Positions 44,793 through 56,560 of a DNA stretch of 64,000 bases are shown here, piece by piece (position 1 is the first letter of the stretch; every line of letters starts with the position of its first letter). Source of the DNA: Aphelocoma coerulescens (Eukaryota > Chordata > Aves > Passeriformes > Corvidae); NCBI RefSeq assembly GCF_041296385.1, contig NC_091016.1, forward strand, positions 10,079,997 through 10,143,996. The letters run 5' to 3'. The position numbers and the translations under genes were made by a program. The notes below the pieces were generated by a model. That model ran no database searches. It saw nothing but the letters and a program-made list of their open reading frames with translations, and was not told where the DNA came from.

Positions 44793-45744
44793 ATTGTTTA
44801 CTGCAGGCATCTACATTTTTCTGTGCACGGATTTTCCTCAGCTGGACATAGAATTATTTTCTTGCTGTTTTACAGTGTCCAGACCATCTGTGTAGCTCTC
44901 GGTCAGGGAAATGCGTCAAGAGAGACGCCCTTGCTGGATGAGCTTTTCGCTGGCCAAGCCTTTCGACATCCCACCACAATTGGTCGAGGACGAGGAGAAA
45001 GGAGGGGTAACAGGGTAATATCTCTACAGTGCATCAGGTCATGTGAAATTTGTGCTGCTGCTGCCTAGTGCCCTTGCAGCTATCTGGGGAAGCAATTGCC
45101 CTTCCCTTCAGTCTCTGAGTTTCGGAGAACACGAATGCATGTAGGATGCAAGCGGAGGAGGGAAGTACAGAGTGCACCGGTGAGTTCGCTGTTGCTTACC
45201 TGGGGAGGGCGGAGGTGCAGCCCAGCACTGGCTTTGACGTCTACGGCCGTTCTCCAGGAGAGTAGCTGCTGGAGGCTGCCAAGGGAGCTGCGAGCACGAA
45301 AGTATAGCGGGCGTCTGTCTTAGAAGAAAGGCGCAGAGCCGCACTGTGATGCGCCCTTTCAGGAGGCTGCTTGGAGAAAGGGTGCTTTAGGAGGGCCTTC
45401 TGCTTTGACGCCTGCTCCTGGCTGAGCTCTAGCTGCAGGGACTCTGCAAGGCTGAACGACTAGGAAAGTGCCTAGCTCCACGCTGTGGGATGAAGTGCTA
45501 CGGCTCCGCGTTCCCTTTTGGAGACGCGAGGACTCCCTCAGCCGGCTTGGCTTGTGAACGAGCCTGCTGGACTTCTGCAACTCGGTGCACTGCACCTGCA
45601 AGCCCGGTGCTCTGCGGCTTCATTTTTCGCCTCACGTTATCCGCACGGAAGGGAAGCCCAGCGAGGGCACTGAACTTTGCCGCTTTTGCTCGTGCATGCT
45701 GCACGCACCCTCGGTGTAGCGTGCACGATTTCTTTCCACAGCTC

Positions 45745-46456
45745 TATAGGAGAAAGGCTCGCGAAGGGTGTCTGGACTTCAGGCGGCTCTCTTGAAAGCT
45801 GTGTATTGCATAGGCGAAGTTACAGCATTTCAGGGAGTGGGTATCCAGAGCCAGCCCTACAGCTGTCAGCTACAGCTGGTAGGCATACCTGGAGCCGCTT
45901 TCTGTTCAAGTTAGAAAGCATTATGTATTTTTCTTTGCTGAGTATCTCAATACATAGCAACCAATAAGCACCATACAACAATACCTTTACATTTGCCTGT
46001 AGCCTATCATGACTACTACCATTACCATATTATAGTCATTCTTATCCAATCACAAGAGTAAGTATGTTACAATTTAAGCTTACAGTGGAAAATTCTCAGA
46101 CCTCTCTTCTTCTTGCTACATCGACATTTCTTGTTTGCCTGCGATAGCTCTCTTTTTGGTAAAAACATGTTTTCTATTTCCTTATGGCCTTCTTGAGACT
46201 TATTTACTTGGTGAAAAACATGTGCTTGTTTGTACTCACATACCGGTGTCCTAATAAAAAACATCTCCTTCCAACTCAATCTCCAACCTTTGCCTTCTCA
46301 GTTATTCAGTGATCAGTGTTTCAGCAAAACACCTTTTACTCTCTATCAAAACTCGTTTCCATTTCTACCTCATGCTAAGTTTCTACATTCAGAGATCTTT
46401 CTGTCAAGCCTACATAGCTGTGAAACTTTCTTACCAAACTTTCATCCTCTCCAACA
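45745..46456 (+). mobile_element. LTR-like insertion, unit 5
   Basis: Same site and flanks (offset 38239). Confidence 0.68.
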
Positions 46457-49400
46457 AGCTCGAGCTACAAGGACACCCTTTCAGTTTCGCTGAGTCCACG
46501 CTGCCCACGTAGCTGTCGCTGAGCGAAGTGTGCCAGGGGAGAAGCACTTGCTGGAAGAGTCTTTCAATGCGCACGGCTTTGAAGGCAGCACCACAATGTG
46601 GGCCACGAGAAGGGGTGAGGAGGAATGTGGTGTCGTCCTGGCACCTTTCTCCTGTGTGAGCTGTCTACCGAAGCTCTTTGCTCCTTGCGAGACGGCAGCG
46701 TGCGCCGGAGTACACTCGAGCCGAGGAGCGGGCAGACAGCATCGCCATCTGGCGGGCGCTTTGCAGCTTGCCGCAGAAAGCGCTGCACTGCCGGGCACAA
46801 TGTTCCGGGCGAGAAGCAGAAGACCGTCCGCCTCCGGGGGAACGAAGGTACGGCGTGCTCGAAAAGGCGAAGAACGAAGCCGCGGAGCGCCGGGCTCGCG
46901 TGCTCGTTGTACGGGCTGCAAGACGAGCGTGGCTGCCACTCTCCTGCCTGCTGAATTGACGTTATAGCCTTGGGAAGGAGGAAGTTCCACGGCACTTTCC
47001 TGTGCTGCTGCTGCCTATTCCTCTTGTAGCTCTCTGTGGAAGCATTTGCGCTTCCCTTCAGTCTCCGTCTTTCCGAGAACACGATGGTAGTAGCATGCAG
47101 CGGAGGAGGGAAGAACAGAGCGCACCGGTGAGTCTGGTGCCGCTTACGTGCGGAAGGCGAAGGTGCAGCCCAGCCCTGGCTTCTACTTCTCGGGCCGTTC
47201 TCCAGGAAAGCAGCTGCTGGAGGCTGCCAAGGGAGCTGCGAGAGTGAAAGCAAGGTGGGCGTCTGTCTTAGAAGAAAGGCACAGAGCCACAGTGTCATTT
47301 GCGATTTCCGAAGGCTGGTTGGAGAGGCGTGCTTTAGGAAAGCCTTCTGCTTTGACGCCTGCTCCTGGCTGAGCTCTAGTTGCAGGGACTCTGCAAGGCT
47401 GAACAACTAGGAAAGTGCCTATGTCCACGCTGTGGGATGAAGCACTATAGCTGCGGCTTCCTTTCTGGAGCAAGCAAGAATGCTCTCAGCCGACTCTGCT
47501 TGTGAACGAGCCCTTGCTGGTCTTGGGCAATTTGGTGCACTGCACACGCAAGCCCAGTGCTCTGCAGCTAAATTGTTTGCCTTAAGTGGTCTGGACTGAA
47601 GAGAAGGCCAGCGATGGCAGTGAACTTTGCTGCTTTTCCGCGTGCATGCTGCACCCACCAACGGTGCACCGTGCACGGTTTCTTTGCTCAGCTCGAGCTA
47701 CAGCGACACCCTTTCGGTTTCGCTGAGTCCACGCTGCCCATGCAGCTCTCACTCAGCGAAGTGCGCCAGGGGAGAAGCACTTGCTGGAGAAGTCTTTCAA
47801 TGTGCAAGGCTTTGAAGGCAGCACCCCAATCGGGACATGAGGAGGGCTGATGAAGAACGTGGTTCTTTCTTGGCAACTTTCTCCTGTGCGAGATGTCTAC
47901 CGAAGATCTTTGCTCCTTGCCAGACTGCAGTGTGCACCAGAGTACACTCTGGCCGAGAAGGAGAAGGCAGACAGCACCACCATCTGACGGGCCCTATGCA
48001 GGTTATGACAGAAAGCAGACTGCCCCTGGAAGGCACTGGCAGCTATGAGTTCCCCAAGTGTCAGGGGCAAATGCTGGGCGAGCTCGTCATCCTGGCACGG
48101 TTCTCTGTGCGAGAGCGACTTCTCAGCGGTCCTTCTCGTGGCCCCGATTGCGCTGCTGTGTTTTCAAAGTCCTGCACACTGAAAGACTCATCCAGCAAGT
48201 GCTTCTCCCCTTCAAGTTTCGCTGAGCGAGAGCTACCATGGGTAGTGTGGACGCCGCGAAACCGAAGGGGTCTCCCGCTAGCTCGAGCTGCGGAAAAACC
48301 GTGCACAGCACACTGACAAGCGGCAAAGCACAATGGCCTCGCTCGGCTTCTCTTCTGCCCAGACAACGAAAGGCGAAGAACGAAGCCTCAGAGCACCGGG
48401 CTTGTGCGTGCAGCATTGCAGAAAGCGCAGAGACGCCTATCGGGAATTTCGGTCCTTGCGAGAGAGTCTTGTGTGCCTCGTGGTGCTTCGAGCCGAGAAA
48501 GACCGGGCAGACAGCACCGCCACAGAGGGGGCGCTTTTGCACCTTGTAAAAGGCAAGAGGACTGCTCCTGGAAGGTGGTGCGAATCCCTGTTGCCACTAG
48601 TGTCAGGAGCAAAGTGCTTGCAAGCTTATTGTCCTGGCACAGCTCTCTGCGGGAGACGTAGCCGAGAAGCTTTCCGCTTAGCTTGGGATGGCAAGAGGGA
48701 CAGATTGTGCTGCTACGTAGCGCTGGGAAGGAGAGGTGCAGGGCCCAGGCGTGTTTGGGCAGAAGCAGTGCACTGGAGCGCTTGGCTGCCGACACAGCGT
48801 TCCGTGCGAGAAGCAGACCGCTGTTCGCCTCCGGGAGAATGAAGGTACGGCGTGCTCGAAAAGGCGAAGGACGAAGCCGCAGAGCACCGGGCTGGTGTGC
48901 GCGTCGTATGGGCTTGCAAGACGAAGGGTGGCTGCTGCACTCCTGCCTGCTGAATTGACGTTCTAGCATTCGGAAGGAGGACGCTCAAGGGCACTTGCTT
49001 GTGCCGCTGCCTCTTCCTCTTCCAGCTCTAGGTGGAAGTGATTGTGCTTCTTCTCAAGATTCTTGTGGAAACTCTTTTGTTGAACTTTGGAGTGCAAAAT
49101 CCTGGGAACTGAATGTTACATTCCATCTAGAACGAAAGTTTTATTCCTCAGTTTTTGTCAGGAACAGCTAGAATGGAAAACACATCTTGGCTTTTTGCAT
49201 TCCCTTCAGAGAATATTAACACTACGCAAATCGATGCCACGATCTATTCTGTCACCTAAATTTACTGTTTCAATCATGCACTCATACGCTGCTCGTCTGA
49301 AATTTTCTGTCCAGATTCATTTGACCTCACGCATCTTCTGTTTTGCAGTACCAACAAGTCTTGCTACAGAAAGACATGCTAGATCAGCAGCAGTGTTCAG

Positions 49401-52162
49401 GTAGGCCTTTGGTACGGCAGTATCTGAACAGCACGCAACTCATACCTCAGCAATTCTCCCTGTGGCTCTGCTATGCGTGCTCTCGCATTTTTTCTCTCTC
49501 ACTGAGCCTAAACTGTAGAACAAAAACATCCAGGAACTGCTGCCATGGGAATGCACAAAGACCAAAATCCCAGAGGTGGCCTGTACATTCCCTTTGCAGC
49601 CCCTGAACCATATCAAACGCACTGCTGGTCTGTACTTTTCTTTCCAGTGACACATCACATTCAGTCGAGCGGATACTGCAGACAAACCGAATCACTTCCA
49701 GCTAGCGAGCTCCAATACGAAAATGTGGCCGCACAGGAAGCTTTCACTGGCCTTGCATGGTACAGTTGCAAACTTGCACTATGACTGCAGTCAAATGGTA
49801 CTCAGGGCTTTTACATTGCGTCTGTACACTGCACACACCCGACGGTGTTCTGTGCCTTCACTGTCAGTTTGGCTACCATCAAGTACTTTCATGTTCCCAA
49901 GGTGCCTATTTGGCACAAAGAAAAAGATACCAGCCTTGCTGGACTGCGACTTCTTCTGCCAGTCTTTCACGTACACACTTCTCACTGGGGCTATGCACCT
50001 TTCTTCTAAGCTGTGTGGAAAGTCACATTCTTTACACTCACAGATGCCAGTTTCCATCCTTAAAAGAGCCCGCAGCTCTGCCCATGCAAGCAGTCTGAGA
50101 ACCGAAGCCCGCTGGCAGCATTCAGCTTTGTCTCTTTTCAGAGCGTGTACTGCACACAGCACAGTATGCTGTGGGGGGTTTTCCTCCGTTATAAGTACAG
50201 TCATACTCTTTCTGTTCCACTAAGTCCACATCATCCATCTACCTCTCGCTCAGGGAAAGGCAGTAGGAGAGAGAAAAGCAGTTGCTGCATTGGTCTTTCC
50301 GAGTCCATGATTTTCAACAAACCGCCGCACTCTGGATGACAAGGGGGTGCAATGGGAGGGTCTGCTGTTCTTGCTCAAGCTGGCACTTTCATGAGCTAAT
50401 GTTTGTGTAGGATGTTCACAAGTTAGTATCTGGACTCTGCGAGAGTGCAAGACAGCGCTGGGGAGCTCACATTGCCCTCTGAGTGTGGTGCAAATAAGAG
50501 TTTGTACCTGGAAGGGGGAGATCAGTGAAATCTTTTTGTCCTGACACGGTTGATTTGAGAGCAGTGGTGTTTTCAACTTGGCTCTGCACTTTGGGTGGTT
50601 TATAGCTAGGTGAGGGGCCTTTCCTTCTTTTGCAAGTCCCCCCTGCCATGCTGGGGTTGTTCTTCTGAGTGCTGACAGCGCGCAGGTTAAAGTTAACTGC
50701 TCCTCATGGCGCCCAGCACCATTCATGTGGCAATAGTTTGTTCCTTTGCGGATCCTGGCTCTTCGAATGTCTTTTGATTTCGTCCGGAAGACACTTCCAT
50801 GTGGAGACAGCAACAGGTTGCTGAATGGGCACCTTTTGTGACCAATATTTACACTTGATGAAATTAGTGCATCAGGATGGTGATAGGCAACCAATGACCA
50901 CTCAATTAACACTTACAATATTACTAACTTAAGCGAAACGAGGTTTTGCAAATGGCAATCTCTCCTTTGTACTGATACAGCCCTAATTTAATTTTCTTCA
51001 ATGCACCAGCCTCAAGCACGGTGCTCTGCATGATTGCAAGTAAGAATTGCAAGATTGCAAGTAGGAACATTTAGTTGGAAAGGAAAGCTGATGGCACAGG
51101 TTCACATGGCGCTGTTTCTATTCTTCAAAGTGAATGTGAAACCCACTCTAACTTATTATCCAAATAGGAGAGCACCAGGGAATGCTCATACTTTAAAGGT
51201 AGCAGGGAAAAGAGCTCAGAAGCTTGGCTCTTGCATTCCCTCTCTAACAGTTCAACAGCTCTAGCCCAGAGAACTGCCTACTAGGAAGAGCCATTAAATT
51301 CACATGCTCTTCTATGTGCACTTTCCTCCTCAGCTTTAAGTACCATCATAATCCTTCAGTCTCACAGAGTCAGGATGCAAACAGAATTTTATCAGGGGCT
51401 GCTAAAGTCAGCAGGATGCAAATTTGTTCAACAGCTTGGCTTTTTCATTCCTTCTCTAACAGTTCAACAGCTATAGCCCACAGAACTGCCCATGAGGAAA
51501 AGCCATTAATTCGCTGAGAACACCCTACATGCAGATCCAAAACTGCTTTCTTTGCCAAAGAGAGAAACTATGAGCCCATCTCAGAAGAACTGGGATCTCC
51601 TCCTCCAAAATAGAAAACATCCAGGAACTGCTCCCATCCAATGTGCCAGAACACTGTTACTGGACATTACCTGCCCTGGTGTCTAAATCAGCTGCACACC
51701 AAGGATGAGCATAGCTGCTTGTCTTGGCTTACTGCCAAGAGTTCAGAAGACCACCTTTCAGAAGTGGAAACGACATGCCAAAATTGACTTTTTCAGGAGA
51801 CTGCCTTGAAAATAGGGCGTAGCAACTCCATACTTGTACAAATCAAGGCAGTGCTTCTACACCAAATATGCCAGGACAGAAAGTTGCTGCTGCCCTTTAC
51901 CTCCACTAGGCAGCTTCTTATGTGCACCTGAAACACTGGGGCTAGGTGCTTTCCTTCCCATGGAAAAGCATTGTCATCCTCTCTGAGGAACTGGCGTGCT
52001 ACCGCCAATATTGAATATATCTAAGAATTGCTCCTACACAAGAGGTGCCAGGAGAGAAATGTCTCAGTTGAGTTTACTTCCCCATGGGACCTTATCATCT
52101 GCTCCACCAACACTGGGATTCAGACCTTTGCATTCCAAGGAAAGGCATTATGAGTCACTTGG

Positions 52163-53609
52163 CCTTGCGTTGCCTTCAGTACCATTGCCTGGTTTTTCCT
52201 AGCCTACCCTTGCTTTGCCTTCCTTGGCTACGTCTCTCTTGCCTATGTCTCCCTTGCCCTGCCCTGCCCTGCCTATGATTTCCTTGCTTTGCCCTGCCTT
52301 GCCTTTTCTTCCATGCAGGCAAGGCAATGCAGTCAAAGCAAGTTTAGGCAATTCTAGTCAAGTCAAGGGAAAGTTAGGGAAAGCAAAGCAAGAGCAGTGA
52401 GCAGGCAGCAAAGTAGGGCCAATGAGTGCGAGGCAAGAGAAGGCCCAGAAGTTGTAGTTCGGAAGGCAGGGCATAGGAAGGTAAGTCCAGTGATGCAGAG
52501 GGCAGGCAAAGACAAGAAAGGCTAGGCAAGGAAAGGCCAGCCAAGAAAGGGGTAGGCAAATAAAAACAGGGAATGCTTACACAAAGCAATGTGAAGCAAG
52601 GAACAGCTAGGCAAGTCAAGGCAAGAACACAGAAAGGTCAGTGGAGTAAGGCAAGCAAGGGAGAGATAGGAGAAGCAAGTTAAATCAAAGGAGAGGAAGA
52701 CAAGACATGGAAGGCCAGGGAAGGAGGCAGTAGGCAGGGGCTGGTTATGAAAGGCAGTGCAAGGCTGTTGCTGTTGAGACGGTCACGACACACATACACT
52801 CTCTGCCCCGAGCAATGGCAAAAAACCACTTGTATTATTTATGCATCTTCTCTTATGCACTTTTTTAGCTACATGTGCATGGACTATTATTTTGCTATAA
52901 TACAATACTATTGGTTGTCTATAGTGTACACACATTCTTTGCTAAACATCAGCCAGTATCGTCCCTTTTGCAGCTGTTACAACTTCTTTCTGTTGTTTAT
53001 CTTCTTGCTTCTGCAATTCTCACGGGTACAAAATGATTGTATCAACGGAAATGTCTGTGAGGCCTTCAGACCAGCTGTTGGTTCCCACAAAAGGCAAAGG
53101 AGTGGTAGACAAAAGAAGGCCAGGAATCTGTAGGCAAAGCAGGGATTGGGAGGGGTAGGCAAAGGAAAGCAAGGCCATGTTGGAAAGGGGCACAAATGTC
53201 AAGAAGGGCAAGGGTTATGCAAGGCAGTGCAAGGCAAGGGAAGGGTAGGCAGGCCAAGGCAAGACAAGAGCATGGAGGGGTGGTGCAGAAAAGGTGATGA
53301 TCGGATGGATAGGCCAGTCAAAGGTGGGTAGGTGTGGGTAGACTAGGCGAGGGAAAGAGGGGTAGCAGGGCAAGGCAAGTGTTGGCTTTGCAAAGCAAGG
53401 CAAGAGAGACTTAGGCAAGGCCAAGAGAGTCATAGGAGAAGCAGGCAAGACAAGACCAGGAAACAAGGGGTAAGAAAGTCAAGGTGGGAGATTGGTGAAC
53501 AAGGCCATGCAATGGAGACATAGGAAGGGCAAGGGAGGTACACAGAGGTGTCTGTAAGGCAATGCAAGGCTGGGCTCTGCATGGCAAGGGATGATCAGGT
53601 ATGGCAATG
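52163..53609 (+). repeat. (TTGCC)n/(GGCAA)n satellite, unit 6
   Basis: Offset 48343, same length as in unit 1. Confidence 0.9.
52766..53089 (-). mobile_element. Solo-LTR-like insertion, unit 6
   Basis: Orthologous position to unit 1 (offset 48343). Confidence 0.7.
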
Positions 53610-53998
53610 CCTTCATGTACCCCACTGTTTCAGGAGAATATGAGAGGTGGCCCAGGGGTGGTCAAAGCCAGCAAGACCCATCTGTCCTGGCAGCTTTCCT
53701 CCGGGAGTAATCCTTGGTTGTATTGGATATGGGACATGCAATCACCATTTTAGCCATAGACTCCTGGACAAGAATGAAAGTTCTTTTCCCTGGGAAGGAA
53801 AACACGTAGACCCACTGTTTCAGGTGCAGATGAAAGACAGAACAAGGAAGGACAAGGCACTCGAAGAACGCCTTCTTTCTGGACGCGTCCTTCTGGGTGT
53901 GCTCAAGCTGCGTGGGCTCGGCAGCACTGAAGGTGTAAGAACCTGTTTCTGGCCAGGCAGTGTGCTGCAGTGCAAGGGCTGCGCCTTACTTTGTTGAA

Positions 53999-54896
53999 GC
54001 AGGCAGAGCATTCTCAGCTGAATCTGCTTGTTGAAGCAGCTCTGGGCTGGACATTTGCAAGTCGCTCCACTGAGCCCATGAAGCCGGTGCCCAGCTGCTT
54101 CGTTCTTCGCCTTCTGTGGTCCGGACAGGACTGAAGCGCAGCGATGGCTTGGAGCTTTGCCGCTCTTCAGCGTGAACACTGCACGCAGCCACAGGCTGCT
54201 GTGCAGGGCTTTTCCTCAGCTCGACGTACAGTCATTCTCTTGCTGTTTCCCCGAGTCGAAAGTGTCCGTGTAGCTCTCTCGCTCAGCGAAAGGCGTCAGG
54301 AGAGAAACACTTGCTGGATGAGCTTTTCGCTGGCCAAGCCTTTCAACACAGCACCACCATTCGGGCAAAGGAGGAGGAGAAAGGAAAGAGCACCTTTTCG
54401 TCCCGGCACGTTCTTCTTTGCGAGACGCCTCTCCGCCTCTTCGCTCCCTGCAAGGCTGTAATGTGCGCGGTGGCACTTGGAAGCGAGAAGGCAGGTGCAG
54501 AGAGCACCGCGATCTGACGGCGCTGTGCCGGCTGGAAAGGAAAGAGGGCTGCCACTGGAATGCGGTGCAAATACAGGTTTGCACGCGTCGAGGGTAAGCG
54601 CCGGGTGAGCTTGCTGACCTAAAACCGTTCTCTGTGCCAGACACAGGCATTGAGAATCTTTCCGTTAAGAATCAGGCTGCCACGCAAACAGAACGTGGTG
54701 CTGCCTAGCGCTGCGAGGGAAAGTGCAGGCAGAGCATTCTCGGCTGAATCTGCTTGTTGAAGCAGCTCTTGGCTGGACATTTGCAAGTCGCGCCACTGAG
54801 TCCATGAAGCCGGTGCCCAGCTGCTTCGTTCTTCGCCTTCTGTGGTCCGGACAGGACTGAAGCGCAGCGATGGCTTGGAGCTTTGCCGCTCTTCAG
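53999..54896 (+). repeat. Direct-repeat pair and intervening segment, unit 6
   Basis: Copies lie at 53999-54170 and 54725-54896 and have the same diagnostic bases as unit 1. Confidence 0.92.
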
Positions 54897-55848
54897 ATTG
54901 TTTACTGCAGGCATCTACATTTTTCTGTGCACGGATTTTCCTCAGCTGGACATAGAATTATTTTCTTGCTGTTTTACAGTGTCCAGACCATCTGTGTAGC
55001 TCTCGGTCAGGGAAATGCGTCAAGAGAGACGCCCTTGCTGGATGAGCTTTTCGCTGGCCAAGCCTTTCGACATCCCACCACAATTGGTCGAGGACGAGGA
55101 GAAAGGAGGGGTAACAGGGTAATATCTCTACAGTGCATCAGGTCATGTGAAATTTGTGCTGCTGCTGCCTAGTGCCCTTGCAGCTATCTGGGGAAGCAAT
55201 TGCCCTTCCCTTCAGTCTCTGAGTTTCGGAGAACACGAATGCATGTAGGATGCAAGCGGAGGAGGGAAGTACAGAGTGCACCGGTGAGTTCGCTGTTGCT
55301 TACCTGGGGAGGGCGGAGGTGCAGCCCAGCACTGGCTTTGACGTCTACGGCCGTTCTCCAGGAGAGTAGCTGCTGGAGGCTGCCAAGGGAGCTGCGAGCA
55401 CGAAAGTATAGCGGGCGTCTGTCTTAGAAGAAAGGCGCAGAGCCGCACTGTGATGCGCCCTTTCAGGAGGCTGCTTGGAGAAAGGGTGCTTTAGGAGGGC
55501 CTTCTGCTTTGACGCCTGCTCCTGGCTGAGCTCTAGCTGCAGGGACTCTGCAAGGCTGAACGACTAGGAAAGTGCCTAGCTCCACGCTGTGGGATGAAGT
55601 GCTACGGCTCCGCGTTCCCTTTTGGAGACGCGAGGACTCCCTCAGCCGGCTTGGCTTGTGAACGAGCCTGCTGGACTTCTGCAACTCGGTGCACTGCACC
55701 TGCAAGCCCGGTGCTCTGCGGCTTCATTTTTCGCCTCACGTTATCTGCACGGAAGGGAAGCCCAGCGAGGGCACTGAACTTTGCCGCTTTTGCTCGTGCA
55801 TGCTGCACGCACCCTCGGTGTAGCGTGCACGATTTCTTTCCACAGCTC

Positions 55849-56560
55849 TATAGGAGAAAGGCTCGCGAAGGGTGTCTGGACTTCAGGCGGCTCTCTTGAA
55901 AGCTGTGTATTGCATAGGCGAAGTTACAGCATTTCAGGGAGTGGGTATCCAGAGCCAGCCCTACAGCTGTCAGCTACAGCTGGTAGGCATACCTGGAGCC
56001 GCTTTCTGTTCAAGTTAGAAAGCATTATGTATTTTTCTTTGCTGAGTATCTCAATACATAGCAACCAATAAGCACCATACAACAATACCTTTACATTTGC
56101 CTGTAGCCTATCATGACTACTACCATTACCATATTATAGTCATTCTTATCCAATCACAAGAGTAAGTATGTTACAATTTAAGCTTACAGTGGAAAATTCT
56201 CAGACCTCTCTTCTTCTTGCTACATCGACATTTCTTGTTTGCCTGCGATAGCTCTCTTTTTGGTAAAAACATGTTTTCTATTTCCTTATGGCCTTCTTGA
56301 GACTTATTTACTTGGTGAAAAACATGTGCTTGTTTGTACTCACATACCGGTGTCCTAATAAAAAACATCTCCTTCCAACTCAATCTCCAACCTTTGCCTT
56401 CTCAGTTATTCAGTGATCAGTGTTTCAGCAAAACACCTTTTACTCTCTATCAAAACTCGTTTCCATTTCTACCTCATGCTAAGTTTCTACATTCAGAGAT
56501 CTTTCTGTCAAGCCTACATAGCTGTGAAACTTTCTTACCAAACTTTCATCCTCTCCAACA
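55849..56560 (+). mobile_element. LTR-like insertion, unit 6
   Basis: Same site and flanks (offset 48343). Confidence 0.68.

Larger units (their letters stand above)
38966..48343 (+). repeat. Macrosatellite unit 5 (short class, 9378 bp)
   Basis: The offset from unit 1 is 38965 before and 38239 after the single 172-bp repeat (44621-44792), which is of the same type as in unit 4. The left part matches unit 4 in all markers checked. The right part shares three derived bases with long unit 6: G at 45475, G at 46752 and A at 46800. T at 48047 (CpG to TpG) is seen only here. The unit is thus a mosaic of two lineages. Confidence 0.97.
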
